Below, one piece after another: positions 31,870 to 42,854 of a DNA stretch of 64,000 nt; positions within the stretch are counted from its first letter, which is position 1; every line of letters starts with the position of its first letter. Origin of the DNA: Massospora cicadina. Its lineage: Eukaryota > Entomophthoromycota > Entomophthoromycetes > Entomophthorales > Entomophthoraceae. Where the stretch lies: contig JAKSZP010018565.1 of assembly GCA_022478985.1 (NCBI GenBank), positions 90,101 to 154,100 on the forward strand. Reading direction: 5' to 3'. The translations under genes and the position numbers were made by a program. The notes beneath the pieces are model-generated. The model was not told the DNA's origin, searched no databases, and saw only the letters and a program-made list of their open reading frames with translations.

Positions 31870-32984
31870 CCTTTCCAGCAAACCTAACGCTTTCTGACTT
31901 CAATGGCTCCCCTCCAGAGATCAGACCAGATATTACTAAAATGAAGTATCAAGATTACTTGGTTCATCTCTTGATTGGGATAGCGCTGATCCCGAAAAAA
32001 TGAGGGTCCTGAAAAAGTGAGGTTTGAGGAACTGACTGACATTACCTCTGGCACTAATGCCAACCTTTTAGCCCACTTTTCATTTCCCTCTCAAGTTTTG
32101 TCCCATGGGTCACTTTTGGTTTCTGAGTCAGATTTGCTAACCCAATCCCAAGACGGTGGCTTGTCATTGCTTAAAAAAGCCTCCCTGTCAAAACCTTCAA
32201 GGGGCAACACCCTACCATCATTTGGCCATCTTCAAAGCTCATGGGTTTGCTCTCCTATGCTGCTCACTGTCAATGACATTTTCTCTAAACCTTACCTGGA
32301 TCTATTGGTGGATAAGGTGATCAAAAGATGCTAGGTTTGGGTGGCAAATGAGTTGAACTGGAAGCTTGAAGAGGCCAAGACCAGAATAGCCAAAATGAAT
32401 AAGGAAATGTGTGAAAGAATAGTGCGGTTTGAGGCAGAGTTGAAGGCCTCCAAGTTGATAATTATCCAGGAATGGAGGCTGCTGGTTGGCCTGCAGGCAG
32501 AGATCTGGTACAAGTCCAAACAGATCAAAAATGCTCAAGATCAACAACTCGCAGCTTAGGCTTGAGTTATCCAACTTCAAGATGATTTACATCAAAACCA
32601 GAATGCAGCTCTATGCCAGCCACCTCAAAAGACTATATTGCTCATCCTGAAGCAGGTCGCAGATCGAGGAGCTTGAAACCACTGTTTTTAAAGAACAATC
32701 CAAGTGCCTTACCACAGAGGCTTACCTCCAAGAGCATGCTGCGCTTAACTGTTGGGGCAACGAATTCTACCAGTAAGATCCCAGCATCGCCCCAATCCGC
32801 AGCACCCCCGCTGTCTATGACTTTACCACTGACAATATTGGGGTGGCCTCATTCCACAGCACTGGCATCAACGACCTGGTCTGCATCAAGCTGAGGCTCT
32901 GTACGCCCCCAAACTTGAGTCCTCCATCTACCTTAACCCTCAAGCCACAATTTGCTCCCCTAAGAAAAGGCTTGGAGGGGGCTA
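31870..32984 (+). pseudogene. Gag-like frame of gag-only element, C-terminal part with coiled coil
   Basis: It resumes immediately right of the inner chromovirus with NLTLSDFNGSPPEIRPD, then frame breaks, then an open frame 32,017-32,559 interrupted only by one TAG at 32,332. The second half is strongly helical and charged (ELNWKLEEAKTRIAKMNKE, then RFEAELKASKLI), a coiled coil. It continues after a frameshift (QIEELETTVFKEQSKCLT, about 32,655-32,710) and ends near the LTR (ALYAPKLESSIYLNPQ). No zinc knuckle, protease or pol motif is present. Confidence 0.6.
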
Positions 32985-33536
32985 TGTCAGGGTTCTCCAT
33001 GGTTAAGGTGAAAGCTTTATCCAGGGGAATGACCAATACATTCTTTTGAGGACACAAATCTCAACTGGCCCAATAAGTTCTATAATGGGGTTAAAATCTT
33101 TATTATCAGCAGCTATACAGAATTTGGGGTTTTACATAAATTTTGAAAATCGTTACATTCCCATTTCCTGAGTCATGTGAAGAGGGATCCACTGATCCAG
33201 TCACGAGGGCGGCGAGATCCAAGTAGGGTTTAAAATGTTGGTCTATCCACAAGACCAGGAGAGGTCTTGAATGAATGGGGCCACGACAATCCTTAGGCAC
33301 TGTGTCCCCATGCACCCTATAAAAAGCAATACATTCTAGTTTAATAAAGTACTTTTCAATATGATATAATTTGTCTTACTTTATTTAGTTTTTATTTTTC
33401 TAATTAATAAGGTCTCATCCAACATTGCACCTAAAGCTGCTCTGTGCTCTCGGCTGACCATCGCCTCCTGCAGTCAGTCCCCAAATTAAGTTTCCCAGAA
33501 TTAGCACCAGTGAGCGCATTAGGCGGAAACCCAATA
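32985..33536 (+). repeat. 3' LTR of gag-only element
   Basis: Starts TGTCAGGGTTCTCC after a purine tract (CTTGGAGGGGGC, 32,971-32,982) and ends CCCAATA. It is followed by GGTTC (33,537-33,541), the same duplication as at 23,057-23,061. A CCCTATAAAAAGC box lies near 33,315. Confidence 0.8.
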
Positions 33537-33959
33537 GGTTCTCCTGTTATGAGCATCTAGTAATTCTATGCTCACACTTCCCCTGCGCATACCACTGAGG
33601 TTTATTGCCCATGATTATGAATCTGAGGCAGCCTTTACACCCATTCAAGTGTTACTGTACCCTATAATTTTAGAGGTGGGATGGTGTGCGCCGCCATTCA
33701 GTGAGTATTGACCTGGAGCAGAACAAGTTGGCCTTTATTTTAAATCTCTTCCAGGTGAAATCCCCTTGTACCCATATTGGCAACAGAAAAACGCTGTGGC
33801 GGCAACAGTGGTCTACTTTTTATACTAGTGCTGTGCCTGAGTTACCTACTTTGTCACATATCTGCGCTTTCTCAAGTCAGTTTTTGACAAAGAAGACATT
33901 AATTGGATGCCTAGTCACTCTGGGTTTAAATTGAGTTTCTAGATGATGATCGACCTTAT

Positions 33960-34700
33960 TTAGATTAATTGCCCCTTATAACATAGACATTTAAGGAAGA
34001 CCAGGCATTAAAAACCTGGATTGATGACATGGTGAAGAAGGGGTGGATGATTAAGAAAACTTCTTTAGGTCCACACCATTAGTTTCTGTGAAGAAACCAT
34101 ATGGCACTCTGAGACTCTTTGTGAACTACAGTCACTTGAACATTTAACAGTCCCAGATCCTTAACCTCTTCCCTTAAAAGCTGCCATTTACCAAGTCAAA
34201 TTCAAGTCAAAGTCTTTATTAAAATTGACCTGGTTTATTGCATTTCAGCAAGTTCATATCAAGCCTGTCCAAGCATAGCAGACAGCAATCTGAACCCAGA
34301 AGGGACTATACAGGTTCAAAGTCATGCCTTTGGCTTTAAAATTGCTCCATCAGTTTTCTAATGTCACATTGATGACGTTTTATTGAATCTCAGGTTTTAC
34401 TGCACAATTGCCTACATGGATAATGTTTAGAATTAATCCACCAATGCAAAGCAGATCGTTAACAATTCTGAGGCTGTGCTTTTAGCCCTTCATAAAGCTG
34501 GGTTAGTTACAAATCTATCTAAATGTGAGTTTAAAAGAATGAAGTTCAATTCCTTAGGGTATGGTACTAAAGGATGGTCATTATATTGTACCTTTAAGGT
34601 TAGAGGACATTTACCCTTGCCCTACCATTGTAACGCAGAAGCAACTACATACCTTCCTGTGGTACCTTTCTTAAATTCTTCACCAGAAAAATCTTAGTTA
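33960..34700 (+). pseudogene. reverse transcriptase of G4
   Basis: Readable across many breaks: DQALKTWIDDMVKKGWMIKK near 34,000, SVKKPYGTLRLFVNYSHLN near 34,083, then LYRFKVMPLAL near 34,310. The catalytic box near 34,414 reads YMDN instead of YMDD. ALHKAGLVTNLSKCEF near 34,485 is the thumb region. Most of it lies outside long open frames, which shows heavy decay. Confidence 0.7.
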
Positions 34701-34755
34701 GCATCCCTCTTACACCCCTTATTAATAAAATGCCCTTTTTGTTTGTACTCTCAGA

Positions 34756-35110
34756 GTGCCATCAATTTTTGATGCACTAAAAGAAGATATCACTATGTCT
34801 ACTGATTTGCGACATGCTGATGAAGATAAAGCCTTTATTTTGGCTTGCGACGCCTCAGGTATGGCAATTGGTGCAGTCCTTCTTAAAGAACAAGTGAGCC
34901 AAAGACATTCATTATCTTACTTTTACAAAAAGTTTAATTTAACTGAGCGTTATTAGGACATATATGATAAACAGCTAGCCATGGTTGAGTTGTCATTGAT
35001 GCATTGGCGGTTTCTTTTACATAGCTCCAAGCGCCCAGTAATTGTGCGCTAAAATCACAATTCTCTTAATTACTATTACAAAACCAACAAAGGTAGCTCA
35101 CAGGCAAACT
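34756..35110 (+). pseudogene. RNase H domain of G4
   Basis: The frame 34756-34956 contains DKAFILACDASGMAIGAVLL, the first RNase H strand with its aspartate, followed by SYFYKKFNLTERY. The continuation past a stop (DIYDKQLAMVELSLMHWR) is the usual central helix. The TDH motif is not clear. Confidence 0.7.
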
Positions 35111-35449
35111 AGAACTTACCATTAACTGCTAAACTTCAACTTCAAACATGAGTTTTTTAAAGGAGCTTCTCATATTTATACTAGAAATCCTAATTGTATT
35201 CCCATGTTGGGTCCTGTTTTGGATAAAGGCTATGAATTACTCATAGTAATTTCTCCCATAATGGTCATGACCCCTACACCTACTTACGTTGCCACAGTTG
35301 CTTCCCCCTCAAAGCCCAAATACAAATCCTGCAGTTTTATACAATACACTCTATCTCCCTCATTTGACCCTTTATTAAAATTTATCCCTCTAATCCAGTT
35401 CTAGCACCCTAACAGAGGATGACTACCTCCTTTATGCTTTTTGGTTTCC

Positions 35450-36720
35450 CAGTCATCAGAACCTGAGGGTCACAACCACTTGGCAAAGATTGATGTGGGT
35501 AGGCTCCATCTGAAAGGTATTCCAAAAAGAATAGGATAACCCATTTTCACAATAAAATAAGGGTTCCTTATGGTCTGCGTTCTCTTATCATAAATGAAGA
35601 TCTTGGTACCCTGACTGTGGGCATCCTGGTGTTAAGAAATGCGTTAAACTGGTTAAGCATGGGTAAATTTGGTATAGCCTCACAAAGGATATCCCTGCTT
35701 TGATAGAATTGTGTCTTATGTAACCCATTCTATGTCAGATAGAACAGGACGATGTGGTCTTCTCCACTTCCTACAACCAGTGAAGGTCCATGTGCCCCAA
35801 CTTCAGTTAATTTCGTTGTAGGTTTTCCAACGTCAGAGAGGTATGACGTGGTCATGGTAGTGGTGTATCGCTTTACAAAGTATGCCATCTTCATACCCTA
35901 TTTAACAACTATTACATCTGAATTGATGGCGCAGCTGACTTTGACCCAATGTTTTCTTCTTGTCTGTATTGTCCAGGAGGTAATCAACGATAGAGGCACT
36001 CAGTATACTTTAACTTTGTGAGGCATTATATAAAATGTTGAAGACAAAACCCTGCAGATCACTAGTATATTACTCTCAATCTGATGGCTAAACCAAATGA
36101 ACCAACCAGTCATTGGAGTAGTATTCTGAGGCTATCTCACCGCCTCTCAGTATACCTGGTCAGCAGAACTCTCTTTGCCCAGTTTTTTTAAAAGTAATTT
36201 CCTACATGCATCAATGGGGATGTCACCCTATACGCCAACTTAGATACAACACTGTCTTCACCATTGGATCTCAAATTCGCAGCAATAATTCAGAAGCGGA
36301 TACTTGTTGAGCACATCAAGAAGGTGCATATCCATGTCCAGAAGCAGTTGACTAAATCAACTACAATGTCAAGAGGGTTTAGACAAAAAATGCCATGAAG
36401 CCCCAGAGTATCAAGTAGGTGATCTAGTCATAATGAAACCAAAAGTTTGCACGCCAAGGTAACATACTGTAAGTTGGCTTGCAAGCGTTCAGGTACCTTC
36501 CCATCTCTCAGGTGCTGAATAACAGATCTTTCCATATGGGACTGCCCCATTATAAGATTCGTAGCTCCTTTTATGGCTCCTCATTACCTCCTTTAAAGGG
36601 CAGAAACCCGTGGAGATGGAGCCTATGATGGTGAAGGGTGCGCATAAATTTGATGTAGAGCTGATTTTTAACTCACAGGAAAATCAACTGCAGTGTTGAA
36701 ATTTCAGGTGACCAGATTAT
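35450..36720 (+). pseudogene. integrase and chromodomain remnant of G4
   Basis: A zinc-region relic precedes the frame 35,752-36,021, which reads SVNFVVGFPTSERYDVVMVV, then YRFTKYAIFIPYLTTITSE and VINDRGTQY. The first core aspartate is Asn (VNF) and the second is kept. Further relics are a GDLVIMKPK segment near 36,420 and FDVELIFNSQENQ near 36,650, which aligns with the start of a chromodomain. The E of the triad is not identified. Confidence 0.65.
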
Positions 36721-36750
36721 AAACCCATTAGCCAATTAAACAATTTAAAA

Positions 36751-37326
36751 TCCTGTGGTTGTAATCTGATATCTTGGCGATTGTTGCCAACTAAAGTGTT
36801 AGTCATAATCAATCAATGGAAGGGATCCAATAAATAATTTTATTAGTATTTTCGTCAAAATTCCCAACAGTATTGATCAAAAATTTGATGAATAAGTAAC
36901 ACCTGCAGTCAAATTTATTATGGGGAATTTTTCAGACAAACAGATAAGGAGCTGTTGGAAACTACCTAAGCGTTATAATGCTTGTGTCAAATGGTAGGAT
37001 TGTCATTAGGCAACAAAACCTTAATCAATTGGTACCAAGTTCCTGACACCAATAAATTGATCGCCGAACACTGAGGATGACAATACTTAAGAAAATCGAG
37101 TTCCTGACACCAATAAATTAGTCGCTGAACACTGAGAGTGATGATACCTAAGAAATTTGAGGCAAAGGTACCCACTAAGATCCAGAGCCTATAACTTAGG
37201 GGGCAAACCATGAGAGGACCAATTAAATGATACCCAGTGGACAGCTGAGAAGCTGTGTGCCAATTATACCTTAAACCCCCCCCCAATAATTCCCTGATAA
37301 AAGCATATAAAAAACTGATAATAACT
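36751..37326. other. non-coding stretch with a 61-bp tandem duplication
   Basis: Between G4 and the complete G3-like element. The only structure seen is the duplication at 37,039-37,160. Confidence 0.4.
37039..37160 (+). repeat. 61-bp tandem duplication, two units
   Basis: Units at 37,039-37,099 and 37,100-37,160, both starting GTTCCTGACACCAATAAATT and sharing CGCYGAACACTGAG and AATACTTAAGAAA-like ends. A few substitutions separate them. Confidence 0.75.
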
Positions 37327-37331
37327 TACTG
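37327..37331 (+). repeat. target-site duplication TACTG, left
   Basis: Identical to 43,420-43,424, immediately outside both LTRs of the element at 37,332-43,419. Confidence 0.85.
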
Positions 37332-37889
37332 TGTCACAATTCTGATATGAATGGACAATAAACATTGGACCGCTAGTGTGGATTGGGAAGAATCCTCCAA
37401 AAATGATATCAGTTGTAATTATTTGAGTTCCTTGAGACAAGGCGACATTGGGATATAATGGGTTTATTATTGGATTGCCTCTAAATAAGGCAATAAGGCG
37501 ATCTTGACATTTGATATATATAGATTAAATCGCTTACAGTTAGGGCGATAGAGAATTAAATAATAACAAGCCAAAATGAGGAGAAACGGCGGAACAGAAT
37601 AGTCCAAGTTATGAGAGTGGTATCATTTGAAGCTGCTGTATATAAGCAAGATGGGCGATTAAGAAAGGTGGTTGTTAAGTAGTTGAGAGTAAGCAAAACA
37701 GCAAGAGTCCGCTGTATTTATTATATTAGTAAATGAGAGTTGTGGGAGCGAGTGCTCCATATTTATTAAAAAGGTTATTCTGTTGTTTAAAGGATGACAA
37801 TCACATCGTTAGTCCTAATTGCTCAGTGGGTCAAACCTAGTGCAAAAAATCTTATGGCGTATCTATTATATACCGCCAATTTTATAACA
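37332..37889 (+). repeat. 5' LTR of element 1
   Basis: 558 bp, TGTCACAATTCTGATATGA to ATTTTATAACA. Matches 42,855-43,419 throughout. Contains a near-palindrome at 37,529-37,549 (ATCGCTTACA...GGGCGAT), a TATATAAG box at 37,639 and an ATG at 37,854 that opens into gag. Confidence 0.9.
37639..37646 (+). promoter_or_regulatory. candidate TATA box in element 1 LTR
   Basis: TATATAAG in the context GCTGTATATAAGCAAGATGGGCG. The LTRs of element 2 have ATATATAAGC at the same place, so it is conserved between subfamilies. It would drive full-length RNA. Confidence 0.5.
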
Positions 37890-38640
37890 GTGGTGAACAC
37901 TACAAGGGGCCCATTAATCAATTATAAAATAATAAAAACTCAGTCACCTGCTATGACGCATCCAGGTTGCCTTGATAAGAAATCTGCACAACACGATGGG
38001 GCCATTGCATATGAGGAGTTGAAACTTGCATTGAACACTGTGCTCAAAAGACAAGATGAGCTGCTTAGGAAGTTTGCAGTGATAAGCTGCCACCATTTGA
38101 TCGCAAAGGATATATTTATGGGTTCTTTTGATGATTTGAGTCTGCAACTGAAGGAGCCTCAGACCGATGAAGGGCAAAACTGTTGATCTCCACCTTGGAT
38201 GTCAGAAGTGCTGATCAAGTAGTTTGTTACCTTCCAGATAGTTCTGTTACATACCAAGAAGTCAAGGATATGGTGCTGTGGTTGTTTGGCAGAACTGCAA
38301 AGATGTTGCAACGGAAAGCCAAGTTCTTGACCATTGGATTTCAGCGAAATGAGATTCTCACCACATTTGCTGAGCGATTTATAATGGAAGCCCATGTGTT
38401 GATTGGGGCAGGGAATTTATAAGAAGCTGATGTATGAATCGCAATGTCCTCTGCAAATAATCCATACCCTGAGCTTTACAATGACATGGCCCCATTGTTG
38501 GAAGATGATGTACCTCTTAGGAACTTGTTTAGTCTGTGCGTCACTTAGCTGTAACTTTCCCTCCACCCAATATCAAGTAGATTCACACTGTCGCTGTGGC
38601 CAACCCTAACCATGTGAGGGGAATCAACCAGTCGATGCAG
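37854..38640 (+). pseudogene. gag of element 1, starting inside the LTR
   Basis: The ATG at 37,854 (CTTATGGCGTATC) lies in U5 and is conserved in all four LTRs of elements 1 and 2. The frame, also open from an ATG at 37,794, crosses the primer-binding site and continues through GAIAYEELKLALNTVLKRQD, a helical segment. After a frameshift near 38,180 it goes on with SSVTYQEVKDMVLWLFGRTA and LTTFAERFIMEAHVLIGAGN to about 38,540, a capsid-like region shared with element 2. Gag would build the particle. Confidence 0.65.
37891..37909 (+). promoter_or_regulatory. primer-binding site of element 1
   Basis: TGGTGAACACTACAAGGGG, one base after the LTR end. It corresponds to TGGTGCTCACTACAGGGG of the minus-strand element, with changes in the middle and one inserted base. 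Confidence 0.7.
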
Positions 38641-38844
38641 ATTCTACCAGGTTACTCACTGCAGTCCAACATCTGTCCCATAACTGCCAAGCGACAACTG
38701 ATTAACTACCACTTTGACCCTAACTACACTGATTGACAGCAGGCATTCTACCAATGTGGGTCTGGTTATGCCAATCATCTTTGGACTAACCTTCTGAGTG
38801 GGCCACCTTATATTAAGCACAGACGTAGGACCTATAGAGTAAGT

Positions 38845-38895
38845 TTTTTTTATTGCGGTCACACTGAGCACATGGGACAATGGTGCCCCAATTGA
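38845..38895 (+). pseudogene. gag zinc-knuckle relic of element 1
   Basis: FFYCGHTEHMGQWCPN is a C-X2-C-X4-H-X4-C knuckle whose first cysteine is replaced by Phe. It would bind element RNA. The intact counterpart in element 2 is at 47,367-47,408. Confidence 0.6.
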
Positions 38896-39379
38896 CAGAT
38901 CCCTTACGTACAACAGGATTAAAGATATCAGGGAAAAGGCAGAGCAGAGTAGAGATGGGACTCTCTACTTCCACTATCTCAAATTCATATGTCCCACCTG
39001 ATTATACTGTATTGATTGCAGCAGAAGCCCCCTAGTATGGCGATACATTCCTCTACCACCAGCCAGTTGGGGGAGTAAATGTTTTGACTCAAGCACAAGT
39101 CAAAGAAACGGCTGACACAGGGCTTCCGGAGCAACTAAAGCCTTACGCTTGTTAAATGTTTGACCAAATTCCGCCAGACCAGCTAGAAAAGTTCGCAGAT
39201 GCGTTGTCTCTAATAGGAGTAGAGGTCGCCTTTCCAGTGGATGCTATCATTACTGGATACCCTAAAGTTAGAGCAGGTATTATAGATTCCTGGGAAAATG
39301 TGTACCGCTGAATGTACACGTAGTAAATAGCTGGTATTCATCTTACTCAAGGTGCACATACTGTGACGTTGTGGTATCC

Positions 39380-39786
39380 AAAACCTGAGTAAGAGCTATA
39401 ATTGATATGGGCGCTCCTGTTAATATTTTCTCCACTAAGTTGGTGGCAAATTTATCTTTAAAACCTGACATAGAACACCGGATGTATATGGGACCGCTGG
39501 AGCAGAAACCATGGTCTCTGAGGGAGCATATAGCGCGCTTCCCTTGCAGTTTGGATCCCTTGTCATTGTGGCTCTAGTGGTAGTATTACCAAATAGCAAA
39601 TACAATATGTTGATTGGGACTGCTTTTATGCAACACTATGGGGCTGTAGTTGACATAATGGAAGAGACCCTATCCATTTTGGGTCAACGAATTCCAATTA
39701 TATTTCACACCAGCGGAATACCAAAGGGCTCGATGTATATGGGACTAATCAACCTTGCTTACAGCGATGGGGTGAATCCAGTGTGA
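39380..39786 (+). pseudogene. aspartic protease of element 1
   Basis: RAIIDMGAPVNIFSTKLV near 39,391-39,444 is the active-site strand with DTG changed to DMG. After a frameshift the frame 39,511-39,786 gives the rest of the fold (LPNSKYNMLIGTAFMQHYGA), including the conserved L-G-x-x-F/W-L-type strand before the domain end. Confidence 0.7.
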
Positions 39787-39789
39787 TAT

Positions 39790-41150
39790 CATCGATTAAA
39801 AGGGAAAACTTGGGTCCTTCCCCATCAGATATATGAATATCAGGGGCTGCCACTTAAACAGCTGGAGCTATATGCATTCCTCTGGACATCAAGTAATAGT
39901 AAACACTGAGTTAGAGGTGGAAGTGCCATCTAGGCTCTAGGGAGAGATCATTGGGCCTTATCAGCAATCGCGACTTGAGCCTCACGTAGCTTCAGGCATC
40001 ATACTTCTGGGCCATGGGGAGATCGAGGTATTGATAGCCAATCTTCAGAAAATACCAATTCAAATCCGCTGGAATCAGATTATAGCATATCTACATTTGA
40101 ACCTGGTTGGGGAGGTCAACCAGGTACATGAGTTCAGGTCTCTGGATGAATTGGTCTGCCCATTAAACCGCATCTCAGTGTAATGACAGTTGTATCATGG
40201 GAGAAGTTAAGGGGGTTATCAGAAGACCAGAAGGATTGGGTAGAAGCTTTATTTCAAAGATACAAAGAGTTTTCTGCTGTCGACAATCATGATTTAGGGT
40301 GCGCTCAGGGGGTTGTTCATCAGCTGGACACTGGGGATCATCCCCCCATCAGGTCTTGGCCAATCTGTTTATCAAGGGCAGCTGAAGAAGTTGTCAACGA
40401 GGAGATTGACAAGCTGATAGAGCAAGGAATGCTCAAACCATCTAAGAGTCCATAGGCTTCACCTGTCCTAATTGTTAAAAAGAAGGATGGTACTAATCAG
40501 GTAGTAATTGACTACTGGAAGCTCAATAGTATCACCAAAAAAGACTCATACCCTCTGCCGCGGATTGATGATGCACTGGATCAGTTAGGTGGAGCTCGCT
40601 ACTTCTCAGCAATGGATTTGATATCCAGATATTGGCAGATTGAGTTGCCTGTGGTGGAACAAGAAAAATGCACCATAATCACATAGAATAGACTTTTCCA
40701 ACCCACTCAGATGCCTCAGGGGCCATATTATGCCCCAGCTACATTCCAACAAGCAATGAACACCCTTCTGGGCGACCTGAAGCTGTCGTGTGTACTCATG
40801 TACCTCAACAATATTAACATCTTCTCTCTCATGTTCAATGAACACCTTACACACATAGAAGAGGTATTTTGCCAACTTGCTGAGACTAATATCAAGATTA
40901 AGCCCCAGAAATGCTACTTCTTCAAGGATCAGTTAGAGTACCTCATTTTGTGGTGGATGCAACTGGGCTAAGACCCCAACCCACCAAGGTGGAGGCTATC
41001 TGGAAGATGACTAAGCCGGTTAGTAAGTGGGACATTCAGGTGTTTTGGGGGATGGTGGGTTATTACCACCGCTTCATACCCAATTTCAGTTGCATTGGAG
41101 GTCTTCTGTTTGAGCTACTAAAGAAAGATGCCAGGTTTGAATGGATGTAA
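39790..41150 (+). pseudogene. linker and reverse transcriptase of element 1 (YLNN)
   Basis: The linker reads LEPHVASGIILLGHGEIEV near 39,973. The frame 40,183-40,455 carries the region before the fingers (AAEEVVNEEIDKLIEQGMLK). LIVKKKDGTN, PRIDDALDQLGGARYFSAMD and FQQAMNTLLGDLKL follow. The catalytic box at 40,801-40,812 reads YLNN where YLDD is expected. Downstream are AETNIKIKPQKCYFFKDQLEYL and the connection region to 41,150. With both catalytic aspartates replaced, polymerase activity should be absent. Confidence 0.85.
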
Positions 41151-41159
41151 TGGCGCCAA

Positions 41160-41560
41160 AGTGCCTTTTATACACTTAAAACAGTGCTAATTAGTGCACC
41201 CATGTTGTGCTACCCTAATTTTGATAAGGAATTTATAGTGCAGATGGATGATCACTTTCCACTGTTGGGACGGTCCTGTCTCAGAAGGATGATGAGGGGG
41301 AGGAGCACCCCGTGGCTTACTACAGTTGTAGCTTGAATTGCCATGAAGGAAATTACACCGTAATCATGTGGGACTGCTTAGTGGTGATTTATGCATATAA
41401 GCAGTTTCAAGTTTACTTGCACAGAGTAAAGTTTATGGTTGTAACAGATCATGCATCATTGTGCTGGTTGCAGAATTTGGGAGAGCCTGAGGGGCGACTA
41501 GCCCAATGGGCTCTTAAGCTGCAAGCTTACGACTTCAAAATTCTTCATTGACCTGGAGCA
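41160..41560 (+). pseudogene. RNase H domain of element 1
   Basis: The frame 41,312-41,551 contains NYTVIMWDCLVVIYAYKQFQ and FMVVTDHASLCWLQNLGEPE, the second half of gypsy RNase H with the TDH histidine. The first half (QMDDHFPLLG) is in another frame near 41,243, with the expected DAS motif altered. Confidence 0.75.
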
Positions 41561-42823
41561 AAACACCAAAACGCCGATTGTTTGTCAAGATTGCCAACTA
41601 TTGCAGTTATGGCAGATTTAAGTGACATAATCTTTGACAAAATGCTCAGCGGAAAGTATGATGACAAATTTCCCAAGTTATTAAACAGTTTAATGAAATG
41701 TGAACAAATACTTTCTAATGGTTATGGGGAACTGTACAAGCAGATTGGTGATTCTACAGTGATTTTCCGAGATCCTCAGCATGGCCAGGAATTATTATGA
41801 GCACCCACAAGGAAGTCAGACATGGTGGGGTGCACAAGACAATGGAGGTGTTGTTCCATAGGTACTATTGGGAAAGTATGAACTTTGATGTGCTCAAAAC
41901 CATTTCCTGTTGCCATCAGTGCCAAGTGGAGAAGCCATTCCACCGCAAGACTTCGTATCAGATAGTGAAACCACATTTTGCTTGGCATACAGTTTCCATT
42001 GATGTTGTTGGTCCATTGCCAACAGGAGCTAACCGGTGTAAGTACATTATTGTGGCTATTGACCACTTGACCCAGTGTGTTAAAGTGAGGGCAATACAAG
42101 ATTTGGGGGCTGTTACAGTGGCCAAGTTTGTGACGGAATGCATAATTCAGTGACACGACTGCCCTCAGTTTATTCTCCTGATAACATAACCAACTTCACC
42201 TAGCACATCCTCCCCAAACTGAATGAGCTTATGGGAATCCATGGGGTTCCGATGACCCCATACCACCCCAAATCTAATGGAATGGATGAACGGGTGAATG
42301 GGACTCTGGTGAACATCCTAAAAAAATTAGTAATGGATTGACCTTCTGATTGGACCTCCCTCCTTTCCACTGCCATGTTCACTTATAACATTAGTTATCA
42401 TTCCGCCACAAGGAAGAGTCCCTTCCAATTACTATATGCTGACACCCAGCCCTTCTGGAGTTACTTTATTCATGTGTAGAAGACACCAGTGGAATGGAAC
42501 CCCACTGCTATTTGACTAACCTCATGAACATTCTGATCAAACTGCAAACCGAAGCATATTCCTTCAGCTTAGCCAAGAAGAACAGGAAACAGGCCACCAA
42601 TCAGGTATGTCATAGCGGGCTAGTGGCATTCAAGGAAGGTGATATGTTTCTCTTCCATGACCAAAATGGATTTGGGTGGAAACACAAGCTGGCCAGTATT
42701 TGGATTGGTCCATTCAAAGTTATAGAGAAAACTGGGGTCAATGCATATACCATCAAGGATCCTGCAAGTGGTTGGACCATTAACCAAGTACATGTGAAGT
42801 TCCTCAGAACATACAAACAATAG
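41560..42823 (+). pseudogene. integrase of element 1
   Basis: The zinc domain is in frame 41,797-42,153 (H-E-V-R-H-G-G-V-H, then CCHQCQ). The first core aspartate is in HTVSIDVVGPLP near 42,000. The second lies past a stop near 42,170 and is degraded. The glutamate segment (MDERVNG) is near 42,285. The C-terminal domain is an open frame 42,494-42,823 with GPFKVIEKTGVNAYTIKDPA, ending at TAG just before the purine tract. The whole would insert cDNA if intact. Confidence 0.8.
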
Positions 42824-42837
42824 GAGCCTTATCTTCC

Positions 42838-42854
42838 AGTCAAGGAGGGAATAA
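42838..42854 (+). other. polypurine tract of element 1
   Basis: GTCAAGGAGGGAATAA directly precedes the 3' LTR. It is comparable to AGTCAAAGGGGGAGGTAG before the 3' LTR of element 2. Confidence 0.65.

Larger units (their letters stand above)
23062..33536 (+). mobile_element. gag-only LTR retrotransposon, itself split by a chromovirus
   Basis: Two direct LTRs (23,062-23,629 and 32,985-33,536) enclose about 2.0 kb of its own internal sequence plus a 7.3-kb minus-strand chromovirus. The internal part shows one decayed plus-strand frame that ends at the 3' LTR, with a primer-binding site at its start, a purine-rich tract at its end and no protease, reverse transcriptase or integrase. It is therefore non-autonomous. 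The primer-binding site equals that of the G3 elements. Confidence 0.75.
22620..36750 (+). mobile_element. outermost gypsy element (G4), split by a nested insertion
   Basis: The protease lies at 22.94-23.06 kb, and reverse transcriptase, RNase H, integrase and a chromodomain remnant lie at 33.95-36.72 kb. The 10.5 kb between them is a younger LTR element with its own target duplication. Removing that insert restores the canonical protease-RT order of one plus-strand chromovirus. Gag and the LTRs are not recognisable. This is the most degraded pol in the window, as expected for the oldest layer. Confidence 0.7.
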
